A DNA stretch of 64,000 nt from Akkermansiaceae bacterium. GTDB lineage: Bacteria; Verrucomicrobiota; Verrucomicrobiia; Verrucomicrobiales; Akkermansiaceae. Shown piece by piece: positions 1-8,059 of the stretch. Location of the stretch: the NCBI GenBank assembly GCA_905182405.1, contig CAJJBQ010000002.1, positions 372,001 to 436,000 on the forward strand. Direction: 5' to 3'. Within the stretch, counting starts at the first letter, position 1. The number at the start of each line of letters is the position of its first letter. The translations under genes were made by a program, and so were the position numbers. The notes beneath the pieces are model-generated. The model had not been told where the DNA came from and did no database searches. It worked only from the letters and a program-made list of their open reading frames with translations.

Positions 1-77
1 GATTGATTGGCGCATTTCGAGTTGATATTAATCTCCTTCCGCCCCCCCGCAACAAATTCTTTATGCGTCACCGAAAA

Positions 78-551
78 TCATTCTATCTCAAGGCCATAGC
101 CACCTATCTCACTCGGTTGATTCCGAAGATCGCTTAAGGTCTCACTGACATCTTCCAACCGTTCCCAAACATCCGGAACCACAAAGATAGGCGCTTGCTG
201 TCGTACTGCCATCGCAATGCAATCACTCGGGCGCGCATCAAGCTCAACAATTTTGCGTTCCATGATCTCATTTTCAGCCTTGATATAGAGTCGAGAGTAA
301 AACACTTCCCCTTGGACATCGACAATTGTTGTGTGGAGTACTTCGGCGCCGAAAGCCTCCAAGGTCTGCGTAAAAAGATCGTGCGTCAGGGGGCGCGGAG
401 GCTCCGCCTTGGCTAGGATTGAATTGATCGAGGCCCCTATCGAAGGGTCGATGTAGAAAACAATCACCTTATTTTCATCTCCTAGGAAAACAGCGCAGCC
501 TGCCTGGGTTGGCAAAAGAGCAATGGGTTCAACTCGGATCAGTTCGTTCAT
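78..551 (-). CDS. Bifunctional nuclease (BFN/DUF151) domain protein
   Basis: A 157-residue cytoplasmic protein made almost entirely of one BFN (DUF151) domain. The family signature LDARPSDCIAMAVR near residues 105-120 matches the usual LDARPSDAIALA block, and the N-terminal half carries the expected L-GDE...I-I pattern. Family members have been described as nucleases or stress-response proteins, but the role in bacteria is poorly defined and no catalytic residue can be assigned here. The frame opens three codons earlier at a TTG (560); the ATG at 551 is preferred. No clear Shine-Dalgarno is visible. It lies 48 nt downstream of the gamma-carbonic-anhydrase-like gene on the same strand, so the two may be cotranscribed. 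Confidence 0.85.
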   Translation of the reverse strand: MNELIRVEPIALLPTQAGCAVFLGDENKVIVFYIDPSIGASINSILAKAEPPRPLTHDLFTQTLEAFGAEVLHTTIVDVQGEVFYSRLYIKAENEIMERKIVELDARPSDCIAMAVRQQAPIFVVPDVWERLEDVSETLSDLRNQPSEIGGYGLEIE

Positions 552-599
552 CGTTAACAATTGTTCTGTTTTGGAAGGTCGGTGGCCAGTTTGATTTAA

Positions 600-1115
600 T
601 TAAAATTGACGCTCTTTAAACAAACTGGAATTTTTTACGTATTTTTCTGCCCAGTGTTTGATTTTCTGCTGATCTTTTTGATCAAGCGTTTTTACCACTT
701 TCGCGGGACTCCCAAGAACAAGAGAGCCCGGCGGAATGATCGTCCCACCAGTAACTAAGGTATTGGCTCCGATAATAGACCGCTCACCGATCACGGCGCC
801 ATCGAGCAAGCAGGATCCCATTCCCACAAGAACTTCATCCTTAATCGTGCAAGCGTGGATAATTGCCCCGTGACCTACCGTGACAAGCTCACCAACATAG
901 CAGCCAAAATCGTCCGCAAGATGAACGACGGCATTATCCTGAATATTACTTTTTGGACCGATAACGATCTCGTTAATATCCCCTCGCAACGTTGCGTTAT
1001 ACCAGACACTCGATTCCTCCCCCAGGGTCACACGTCCAATGATGTCGGCACTCGGGGCGACAAATGCCGATTCATCAATATTCGGCCAGATCTCTTGGAA
1101 CGGTTCAATTGCCAT
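600..1115 (-). CDS. Gamma-carbonic anhydrase family protein (left-handed beta-helix, PaaY/YrdA type)
   Basis: 171 residues with hexapeptide repeats of the left-handed beta-helix type ([LIV]-G-x4), ending in a short C-terminal helix. The three zinc-ligand histidines of gamma-carbonic anhydrases appear to be present: one in VVHLADD and two in VGHGAIIHACTI. The blocks SVWYNATLRGD and GSPAKVVK are hallmarks of the YrdA/PaaY/CaiE subgroup. Members bind metal and some hydrate CO2 or hydrolyse CoA thioesters; which activity applies here cannot be told from sequence. It is transcribed divergently from the membrane protein gene at 1228 and sits just upstream of the BFN-domain gene. Confidence 0.9.
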   Translation of the reverse strand: MAIEPFQEIWPNIDESAFVAPSADIIGRVTLGEESSVWYNATLRGDINEIVIGPKSNIQDNAVVHLADDFGCYVGELVTVGHGAIIHACTIKDEVLVGMGSCLLDGAVIGERSIIGANTLVTGGTIIPPGSLVLGSPAKVVKTLDQKDQQKIKHWAEKYVKNSSLFKERQF

Positions 1116-1227
1116 GGTGTCACTCTAGGAATCTTGTGCTCTCTTGCAAGTTCATCAACGAAACCGTTGGTAATTTAACAATATTGATCCATCTTCAAAT
1201 TTCTGCGGTGTGCGGAAGAACGCAAAA

Positions 1228-2052
1228 ATGTTTATGCAGAAGTTTCTAATCATCCTATCGGCCTTGATCGTCGGCTTTGCGCTGCGATCGTGTCGGACTC
1301 TCCTGTTGCGTAAAATCGGAGCTTTTACATTTCTCCTAGCGTCTGCTCTTTCCTTCTATTTCATTTTTGACTGTTGGTGGGCTGGAGTGATCGGCTTGGT
1401 TCTCTGGTTTTTTATTCCCTGGATTGATCTCGTTACGAGAGTCAGAAAATTAAGCCTCCCCCTAAATAATCGACTCAATTTCCGGACCGCTCCCTCGGAA
1501 GATTATTTCCCCAATGCAGCCCGCATGATTGGAGAGATCGAGGAAGCCGACTTCGAGCATATCGTGGACTGCGGATGGGACTGGGTCGGGATGCACCAAT
1601 TCTTCCGTATTTTCTGGCATCCCGAGGCGCGCGCAATCGCTTCTGTGTGCCTTTGCGAGCATGGAAATATTGCCTTCGCATTCGCCACTGTTAGTTGTCG
1701 CACGACCGATGGTCGTAATATCCACACCACAAACTATCCCTTTTCTCCCACCCTCCTCCACTCCCCGGAGGCAAGCTGGGAGCACCTTCCGTGCGAGAAA
1801 AATCGATTTCCGATGGTGTTTCATGATCACGAAAGGCACCTGGGAAAACTCAACATCAAGGGATCTGACCTCGCGATCCCCGACCCCGACGACATCATCC
1901 AACATCTGGAAAACGAGATGAAGCAGCAGCTCGACCACAACCTCAAGCGAGGGCTCATCGAACTCACCGGAGACGGATTTTTCCGCTATTCCAATCGGGG
2001 TCTTTTTTTTCTTTGGAAACAGGCAGTGAAGGACATGATTCGACTTTGTTAA
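1228..2052 (+). CDS. Hypothetical membrane-anchored protein
   Basis: About 274 residues, not assigned to a family. The N-terminal ~75 residues hold two to three hydrophobic segments (FLIILSALIVGFALRS; KIGAFTFLLASALSFYFIF; WWAGVIGLVLWFFIPW), followed by a soluble region rich in His, Trp and acidic residues. The frame opens at GTG 1210. ATG 1228 is preferred because a GGAAG at 1213-1217 lies at suitable distance, with ATG 1234 as an alternative. The stop is 3 nt before the ATG of the OB/HD protein, so the two are almost certainly cotranscribed. A role linked to that protein is only inference. Confidence 0.7.
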   Translation: MFMQKFLIILSALIVGFALRSCRTLLLRKIGAFTFLLASALSFYFIFDCWWAGVIGLVLWFFIPWIDLVTRVRKLSLPLNNRLNFRTAPSEDYFPNAARMIGEIEEADFEHIVDCGWDWVGMHQFFRIFWHPEARAIASVCLCEHGNIAFAFATVSCRTTDGRNIHTTNYPFSPTLLHSPEASWEHLPCEKNRFPMVFHDHERHLGKLNIKGSDLAIPDPDDIIQHLENEMKQQLDHNLKRGLIELTGDGFFRYSNRGLFFLWKQAVKDMIRLC

Positions 2053-2055
2053 CCG

Positions 2056-3120
2056 ATGACCATTAGCGACCTTCTTCAGAGCACTAGCGAGGCACCACTC
2101 GAAGCTAGCTTCATGGCTCAGCTCCAAAGCGTTCGGGAGCGTGAAACCAAGGGAGGAAAGCCTTACTGCGAGTGGTTGATCGCCGATGCTACCGGTGGAA
2201 TCACCTTAAAACTTTGGAATAATCACCCCCAGTGGGACGCAGCTCTAGAAGTTGATCCTGAAACCTTTCTCCACTTCCATGGCGACTGGACCAAGAACCA
2301 GTATGGCATCGAGGGCAAAGGTTGGAGATTTCGATTCCTCAACGATGACGAAAAAAGTAATTTTCTGGCCGGTGATCCGGTCACTCGGGCAAAACAGGAC
2401 CATGATTGGCAAGTCATTACCGAAGCACTGGATGATCTTGCCGACCCCCGATTAAAGGCGATCTGCGCAGAATTTATCACGCAATTTGGAGAGCGCTTTA
2501 AAAGGACTGCGGCTGCGAAAAAGAATCATCATGCCCGGCGCGGAGGCCTCGTCGAGCATGTCGCACAAATGATGCGATCAGCTCTCGCTCTTCACCCCGT
2601 TTATCCAGAACTCAATCGCGACCTTCTTATCGCCGGTATTCTTTTTCACGACTGCGGTAAGCTTTGGGAAAACACTTATCCTGAATCGGGCTTCAACCAG
2701 CTCCAAACTCTTCATGGAGAAATGATGGGGCACATTCCTCTCGGTCTCGAATTGGTGAACAAATTTTGGAGAGAGCTCCCACTCGCTCAATGGTCCAATC
2801 TGGAGCCCAACTCAGAACATGTCCGACTCCATCTGCTTCATTTGGTCGCCTCCCATCACGGAACCCATGAGTTTGGATCACCCACGCTCCCTCGTACCCC
2901 GGAGGCTCACACCCTCCACTACATCGACAATCTCGATGCCAAAATGGAGATGGTGCGCGACTCCTATAAGAATTCCAACGAATCGGCCCCCGGAATTTAC
3001 GAACGTCAATTCCCTTTACCCACCGGGATGGTCACCCCTCTTCCTTCTATCCCTCGGGAGGATGCGAGCGAAGCGAAAGAAACTCCGCCCGCAGTCTCGG
3101 ACGAGTTGTTTGGATCTTGA
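2056..3120 (+). CDS. OB-fold plus HD-domain phosphohydrolase/exonuclease (YhaM-like)
   Basis: 354 residues. Residues ~10-95 resemble an OB-fold nucleic-acid-binding domain (AQLQSVRERETKGGKPYCEW, then a beta-rich stretch). Residues ~150-310 form an HD domain: NHHARRGGLVEHV supplies the first His, ILFHDCGKLWE is the HD motif, and ASHHGTHEFGSP gives a later His cluster. This order is that of the Gram-positive 3'-5' exoribonuclease YhaM/CBF1 family, so RNA or DNA 3' trimming is the likely activity. The C-terminal ~30 residues are Pro/Glu-rich and probably disordered. It follows the membrane protein by 3 nt. Confidence 0.85.
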   Translation: MTISDLLQSTSEAPLEASFMAQLQSVRERETKGGKPYCEWLIADATGGITLKLWNNHPQWDAALEVDPETFLHFHGDWTKNQYGIEGKGWRFRFLNDDEKSNFLAGDPVTRAKQDHDWQVITEALDDLADPRLKAICAEFITQFGERFKRTAAAKKNHHARRGGLVEHVAQMMRSALALHPVYPELNRDLLIAGILFHDCGKLWENTYPESGFNQLQTLHGEMMGHIPLGLELVNKFWRELPLAQWSNLEPNSEHVRLHLLHLVASHHGTHEFGSPTLPRTPEAHTLHYIDNLDAKMEMVRDSYKNSNESAPGIYERQFPLPTGMVTPLPSIPREDASEAKETPPAVSDELFGS

Positions 3121-3168
3121 ATTCCTGATTCGGTTGGCCAAGCGAACGATTCCCGCTAGCTTTGTGAC

Positions 3169-3840
3169 ATGACTATTTGGCTGACCGGATGCACCAACGG
3201 ATTGGGGCGGGCACTAGTTCCCGAACTTGTCGAACGAGGTCATGTCGTCGCAGGATGCGGAAGAAACGAAATCGAAATCCAAAAACTCAGCGACGAATTC
3301 CCCAACTGCTTTTTCATGGCATGTGATGTCTCGGACGAAGGGAGCGTGGAAGATTTTGTCAACGAGGCCAGCGTCAGCGCAGGTGAGCCAGACTTCCTAA
3401 TCAACAATGCCGCAATCGTTAACCAACCCGCTCCTCTCTGGGAAATATCCGCGGAGGAATTTGATCAACTTACGTCTATTAACATCAATGGTGTCGCCAA
3501 TTTAATCCGTCACGTTGTCCCTCTTATGCTCTCCAATAAAAGCGGAATGATCATCAATCTTTCCTCAGGATGGGGCCGCTCGACCTCGCCCGAGGTCGCC
3601 CCCTATTGCGCGTCGAAATGGGCCATCGAAGGACTCACGCAAGCGCTCTCCCAAGAATTGCCCGATAATATAGGAACGGTGGCTCTCAACCCCGGCGTCA
3701 TTAATACAGAGATGTTGCAAAAATGTTGGGGTAATGAAGCTAACAGTTTTCCAGGCGCTCAACAATGGGCGATCACCGCAGCGCCCTTTATCTTGGGTCT
3801 TACCCCACTGGATAACGGAAAGCCGCTCACTGCTCCATGA
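3169..3840 (+). CDS. Short-chain dehydrogenase/reductase (SDR)
   Basis: 223-residue classical SDR. The nucleotide-binding TGCTNGLGRAL motif is at residues ~5-15, the NNAA motif near 85, and the active-site Ser and YxxxK are in INLSSGWG and PYCASKWA. NADP(H) versus NAD(H) preference cannot be fixed, although the GRNE after beta-2 has an Arg often associated with NADP. The stop overlaps the start of the dihydropteroate-synthase-like gene (ATGA at 3837), so translation is probably coupled. That pairing makes a pterin or folate-related substrate possible (FolM-type pterin reductases are SDRs), but the sequence itself does not show it. Confidence 0.85.
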   Translation: MTIWLTGCTNGLGRALVPELVERGHVVAGCGRNEIEIQKLSDEFPNCFFMACDVSDEGSVEDFVNEASVSAGEPDFLINNAAIVNQPAPLWEISAEEFDQLTSININGVANLIRHVVPLMLSNKSGMIINLSSGWGRSTSPEVAPYCASKWAIEGLTQALSQELPDNIGTVALNPGVINTEMLQKCWGNEANSFPGAQQWAITAAPFILGLTPLDNGKPLTAP

Positions 3841-4676
3841 AGCTTCGATTTCCATCTGAAACGATCATTTTCCCGCGGCCCCCTCTTATTATGGGAATCG
3901 TGAACATCAACGATGATTCCTTTTCTGGCGACGGCACCTTGAACCCGGAACAAGCAATCGCTCAGGCGCATCAACAGATTATCGACGGCGCAGATATCAT
4001 CGACATCGGAGCAGAGTCAGCGCGGACAAATCGTGAAGCCATTTCTATCGACGAAGAGGTCAAGAGGCTGCGCTCCTTCATCAACCGGTGGCCCTTTCTC
4101 ACCGCGAAAACCGGCCCATGTTTTCTCTCTGTCAACAGCTGGCGCCCCGAGGTCATCGCGCAAGTGATCGATAAAGATATCGATCTCCTTAACGACATGT
4201 CCGGACTTCCTGATGCTCAAAATGCAAAGCTTTGCGCTGTTCATGATGTCCCTCTTCTGATCATGCATTCGGTAGGTCAGCCAAAGATCTCTCACACTCA
4301 CCAGAAATGGAACGACCTCATGAATTCGATAATCTTATTCTTCAGCGAAAAAATTGAACTCGCGATGAATGCCGGTCTTACCAGAGAGCAACTCATCCTA
4401 GATCCCGGTCTTGATTTCGCAAAGCAGCGGGAAGACAATTTACTCGTTCTCCGTGAACTCAAGCAGCTTCATCAATTCGAAGTCCCAATCCTCCTTCCAA
4501 TCTCACGAAAGACCGTCATTCATGATGTCCTAGATATTCCCAACCCAGTTGATCGGGATGCGGCGACGATTGCCCTCCTTACTCACGGAATGAAGATGGG
4601 CGCCCAGATCTTCCGCGTCCACAACGTGAAAGCATCTCGGCAGGCCGCCCAAGTGATTCAACCCCTTCTTTCCTAG
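3837..4676 (+). CDS. Dihydropteroate synthase-like protein with diverged active-site loops
   Basis: 279 residues with the pterin-binding TIM-barrel layout of FolP: MGIVNINDDSFS near residue 20, DIIDIGAESART near 55, LSVNSW near 98, LLNDMSG, ILDPGLDFAK near 185, PISRKTV and RVHNVKASRQA at the end. Order and spacing match dihydropteroate synthase, but conserved loops are altered. NVTPDSFSDGG is read as NINDDSFSGDG, the ESTRPG loop as ESARTN, and the barrel Asp of S(I/V)DT as Asn. It may be the organism's only DHPS or a paralogue with another role. It overlaps the upstream SDR by 4 nt, and its stop overlaps by 4 nt the convergent aspartyl protease gene. Confidence 0.75.
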   Translation: MKLRFPSETIIFPRPPLIMGIVNINDDSFSGDGTLNPEQAIAQAHQQIIDGADIIDIGAESARTNREAISIDEEVKRLRSFINRWPFLTAKTGPCFLSVNSWRPEVIAQVIDKDIDLLNDMSGLPDAQNAKLCAVHDVPLLIMHSVGQPKISHTHQKWNDLMNSIILFFSEKIELAMNAGLTREQLILDPGLDFAKQREDNLLVLRELKQLHQFEVPILLPISRKTVIHDVLDIPNPVDRDAATIALLTHGMKMGAQIFRVHNVKASRQAAQVIQPLLS

Positions 4677-5656
4677 GGCTTGCCCATGTAGAGAATCCGC
4701 GATCCCGAATCGAGGAGCGCCTGTCCGTTTATCAGGAAATCCATTCCCAAAATCCCATCAACTGGTCGCCCCGTAGGATCAAGAAAAAATTTCCTCACTT
4801 CTAACAAGGGCGCAATCGCAATATTAAATGACCGAATATTGACGTTTCCAAATACTAAGTCAGTCAACTTTCCACGACGTAGTGCAATGCGATCCCCGGA
4901 GGCATCCACCATCTGGGAATTCGTCGCCACACTCGGAAGCCCAAATCGAGCATAGCTCTCGGTCGCCATCACCGAAATTTCCGCTCCGGTGTCGACGACC
5001 CAGCTTGTGTGCTTCATATCCATTGTCCCATGAAGGATTAAGTGCGGGAGTCGCCCAGCTTTTCCCATTCGTAACGCTTTTTGACCCAAACCTCTGCGAA
5101 GCCCCAGTGGCTTGGCTATACGAGATGTTGCCCTATTGGATTCAGGTCCAGGAATCCACATCCTACCACTGGGAATATCGATGAGAGCACCGGTCGCGTC
5201 CAAGGCATCGAGTCCCACCTGCCCCGCGTAGCGGCTGGTCGATGTTTCCCGAGTTGCATTCGGAGCAATCGTAAACGGAAAACCCTCCGCCTGCATCGGC
5301 CCGACACGCAACGTCCCGCGTCCGTGTCCACTGCGGATCTCCCGACCCAACGCCCCACGAGTCACGACTTTTATGGCTGGGTTCCGACGTATGCCCACCC
5401 GGGTTGCAATATCACTTTCCACATCCGTGCTATTCGCACCTGAGTCGATCAAGAAGCGCAGGGGCTCTCCATTGACCTCAAAAAATCCTGAAAAGCGGGC
5501 ATCATCACTGACCTTCTGGAGAGGCACCGGGACATACCCCATCATCTTTAAGTTCTTCGCTCGTTGCCCCCCGAAACTCGAAATAGAGTGATTACACTGA
5601 CTCAAGAGCAAGCCTGCGAAAATCGCGGTCGCTCCGCGAAGTGCCCTTTTTATCAT
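4673..5656 (-). CDS. Retropepsin-like aspartic protease, predicted lipoprotein
   Basis: About 327 residues with two retropepsin-like domains. Catalytic motifs are FLIDSGANSTDV in the first half and WVVDTGAEISVM in the second, each DSG/DTG followed by a downstream hydrophobic-Gly segment (ALIDIPSGRMWI; VDGILGMDFL). The whole catalytic pair therefore sits in one chain, as in bacterial clan AA proteases. The frame runs upstream to 5719, but the ATG at 5656 gives a credible lipoprotein signal (basic start, hydrophobic stretch, LLLSQC lipobox) with an AGGA-like site upstream. It is convergent with the DHPS-like gene and divergent from the dehydrogenase at 5781. Confidence 0.8.
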   Translation of the reverse strand: MIKRALRGATAIFAGLLLSQCNHSISSFGGQRAKNLKMMGYVPVPLQKVSDDARFSGFFEVNGEPLRFLIDSGANSTDVESDIATRVGIRRNPAIKVVTRGALGREIRSGHGRGTLRVGPMQAEGFPFTIAPNATRETSTSRYAGQVGLDALDATGALIDIPSGRMWIPGPESNRATSRIAKPLGLRRGLGQKALRMGKAGRLPHLILHGTMDMKHTSWVVDTGAEISVMATESYARFGLPSVATNSQMVDASGDRIALRRGKLTDLVFGNVNIRSFNIAIAPLLEVRKFFLDPTGRPVDGILGMDFLINGQALLDSGSRILYMGKP

Positions 5657-5780
5657 CACGAGGCAGATCCTAGGCAAAGTTGAGTCTGGCGCAATCCCCC
5701 ATCGTGGAGATTCTCTCAATCAGACTTTTTTCTTTTGCCATTCAAGGACTCAGCCCCTAGCAATCTGTCCAACAAATCTC

Positions 5781-6758
5781 ATGAGCAAGCGCGTTCTCCT
5801 TACCACGACGTCATTCCAGGATACTCCCGGAACCCACCAAGAACTTCTAAATTCCCAAAACTGGGAAATCGTTCGCGCTCGCGGCCCGCTTTCGGAAACC
5901 GAAATGCTCGAGCTCGCTGGAGAATTTGACATTTTCCTCTGCGGCGACGACGCCATCACGCAAGCCGTAATCGATAAGTCGCTTCCCCGTCTTCAAGCCA
6001 TCTCCAAATATGGAATCGGACTCGATAAGATCAACGTGGACTTCGCCACGGAGAAAAATATCCCCGTTCTTTTCACTCCCGGCGTGAATCACACCACCGT
6101 CGCCGAGCACACATTTGGACTCCTGCTTGGAATCACCAAGGATATCCAATCCAACGCTGTCGCCGTCCAAAATGGCGAGTGGGTCGCTGGCTGGAGGAAG
6201 CCGATCGGAAATGAAATCATGGGTAAAACCATCGGCATCCTTGGCCTCGGACGGATTGGAAAAGAAGTCGCCATCCGCGCCAATGCCTTCGGCATGAAAA
6301 TTATCGCCTTTGACCCCTATTTCGACGACGCCTTTGCCGAGGAACACGGAGTAAAAAAGTGTTGCAGCATGGACGAAGTGCTTCTCGGGGCTGACGTCAT
6401 TTCGCTCCACTGCTTCCTTAACGACGAGACCGAAAATATGATCAACGCCGAGAAGATCGCCGAAATGCGCAATGGTGTCATCGTCCTCAACTGCGCTCGT
6501 GGTGAGCTCGTCGATACAAACGCGATGGCTGAGGCACTCAAGTCAGGCAAAGTTGGCGGTTACGGAGCCGATGTCCTCGACGCGGAACCTCCTGCACCTA
6601 ATCACGTTCTTATCGGAGCACCAAAGTGTATTATCACCAGCCACATTGGCTCTCGCACCCACGAGTCCGTCCAGCGTCAGGCCAACCGCTGCCTCCACAA
6701 CGCAATCAATTTTCTCTCCGGAGACGCGGACGTCCTCTGCGCCAACGGAATTCTCTAA
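5781..6758 (+). CDS. D-2-hydroxyacid dehydrogenase (phosphoglycerate dehydrogenase-like)
   Basis: 325 residues, the usual length of a single-module D-isomer-specific 2-hydroxyacid dehydrogenase without a C-terminal ACT domain. The Rossmann motif is GILGLGRIGKEV with the acidic residue at the end of the next strand (IIAFDPYF). The catalytic Arg is in LNCARGELVD, the Glu in ADVLDAEPP and the His in SHIGSRTHES. SerA (3-phosphoglycerate) or a sugar-acid substrate are both possible. The next gene, 36 nt downstream on the same strand, is a PfkB sugar kinase of 2-keto-3-deoxygluconate-kinase type, which favours a role in sugar-acid metabolism; that is inference. Confidence 0.85.
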   Translation: MSKRVLLTTTSFQDTPGTHQELLNSQNWEIVRARGPLSETEMLELAGEFDIFLCGDDAITQAVIDKSLPRLQAISKYGIGLDKINVDFATEKNIPVLFTPGVNHTTVAEHTFGLLLGITKDIQSNAVAVQNGEWVAGWRKPIGNEIMGKTIGILGLGRIGKEVAIRANAFGMKIIAFDPYFDDAFAEEHGVKKCCSMDEVLLGADVISLHCFLNDETENMINAEKIAEMRNGVIVLNCARGELVDTNAMAEALKSGKVGGYGADVLDAEPPAPNHVLIGAPKCIITSHIGSRTHESVQRQANRCLHNAINFLSGDADVLCANGIL

Positions 6759-6794
6759 TTCACTCTCAATCATACCATTCAGAAACCCAAAATC

Positions 6795-7895
6795 ATGAGC
6801 CTCGACATCAAGTCCGCTGATAGCTGCGCCTACGAGATTATCTCGATGGGTGAAATTATGCTCCGTCTCGACCCCGGCGATAGCCGCGTCCGCACCACCC
6901 GGCAATTCCAAGCCTGGGAAGGCGGCGGCGAATACAACGTCGCCCGTGGACTCCGCCGCTGCTTCGGCAAGCGCGCTGCCGTCCTCACCGGATTCGTTGA
7001 TAACGAAGTCGGGCGCCTTCTCGAAGACCTTGTTCTTCAGGGTGGAGTCGATACCCAATTCATCAAGTGGGCTGACTTCGATGGCCTCGGTATCGCTGCT
7101 CGTAATGGACTCAACTTCACCGAGCGCGGCTTCGGAGTCCGTGCGGCAAAAGGCACTTCGGATCGTGGTCACACCGCCGCCAGTCAACTCACCGTCGATG
7201 ACTTCGATTTCGAGCACATCTTCGGCACTCTCGGAGTCCGCTGGTTTCACACTGGTGGGATTTTCGCCGCTCTTTCTGAAGGCAACGCAGAACTCACTAT
7301 CGAGGCCTGCAAGATCGCCAAGAAACACGGCACCGTCGTTTCCTACGACCTCAACTACCGGCCCTCGCTTTGGAAGTCTATCGGCGGACTCCCAAAGTGC
7401 CAGGAAGTGAATCGCGAGATCGCCAAGTATGTTGACGTCATGATCGGCAACGAGGAAGACTTCACCGCATGCCTTGGCTTCGAAGTCGAAGGTATCGACG
7501 AGGAGAATATCACCGGAATCGACATCTCTAACTTCAAGAAGATGATCGAAAAGGCAGTCGAAACTTTCCCCAACTTCAAGGCAACCGCCACCACGCTTCG
7601 TGAGGTCCACAGTGCTTCTGATAACGACTGGGCCGCTCTCGCCTGGCATGAAGGTGAATTCCACAGCTCAGTAAATCGCGAGCATCTTGAAATCTTTGAC
7701 CGCGTCGGCGGTGGAGATTCATTCGCTTCCGGTCTCATCTACGGCTTTCTCGAGTTCAACGACGCAGCTCAAGCTGTCGAATGGGGCGCCGCCCACGGTG
7801 CGCTCGCGATGACTACTCCCGGGGACACCACCATGGTCACCCGTAACGAAGTTGCCAAGCTTGTCGAAGGAGGCTCCGCCCGCGTGGATCGCTAA
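6795..7895 (+). CDS. PfkB-family sugar kinase (2-dehydro-3-deoxygluconokinase-like)
   Basis: 366 residues. The PfkB fold is shown by the N-terminal GEIMLRLDPG and EGGGEYNVARGL motifs and by the C-terminal anion-hole/catalytic block RVGGGDSFASGLIYGF with the catalytic Asp. Among ribokinase-family enzymes the N-terminus and the SYDLNYRPSLW block fit KDG kinases best. It would phosphorylate 2-keto-3-deoxygluconate in uronate or pectin breakdown, but related ketohexose or adenosine-type kinases are not excluded. It is probably cotranscribed with the dehydrogenase upstream. The ~160 nt between it and the kinase gene at 8060 (convergent) shows no clear terminator. Confidence 0.85.
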   Translation: MSLDIKSADSCAYEIISMGEIMLRLDPGDSRVRTTRQFQAWEGGGEYNVARGLRRCFGKRAAVLTGFVDNEVGRLLEDLVLQGGVDTQFIKWADFDGLGIAARNGLNFTERGFGVRAAKGTSDRGHTAASQLTVDDFDFEHIFGTLGVRWFHTGGIFAALSEGNAELTIEACKIAKKHGTVVSYDLNYRPSLWKSIGGLPKCQEVNREIAKYVDVMIGNEEDFTACLGFEVEGIDEENITGIDISNFKKMIEKAVETFPNFKATATTLREVHSASDNDWAALAWHEGEFHSSVNREHLEIFDRVGGGDSFASGLIYGFLEFNDAAQAVEWGAAHGALAMTTPGDTTMVTRNEVAKLVEGGSARVDR

Positions 7896-8059
7896 CGTGG
7901 CCGCGACTTCCGCTTGCGCCGCCAAATTCCCCTTTAAAGGCTGGCCTTTCATTCTAGGCGCGCCCTCGCCAACGGGGCTGATGAGGTGAGTTTTTTGAGG
8001 GCGGTCTTAATTTCAGCAGGAGAAAAGGGGAGGGCCCGAGAAAGAGTGTGAAGACGAAA

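Noticed and set aside
6543..7664. 373-codon minus-strand ORF
   Set aside because: Antisense shadow of the PfkB kinase produced by strong C-ending codon bias; its low-complexity Gly/Val/Asp-rich translation is not protein-like.
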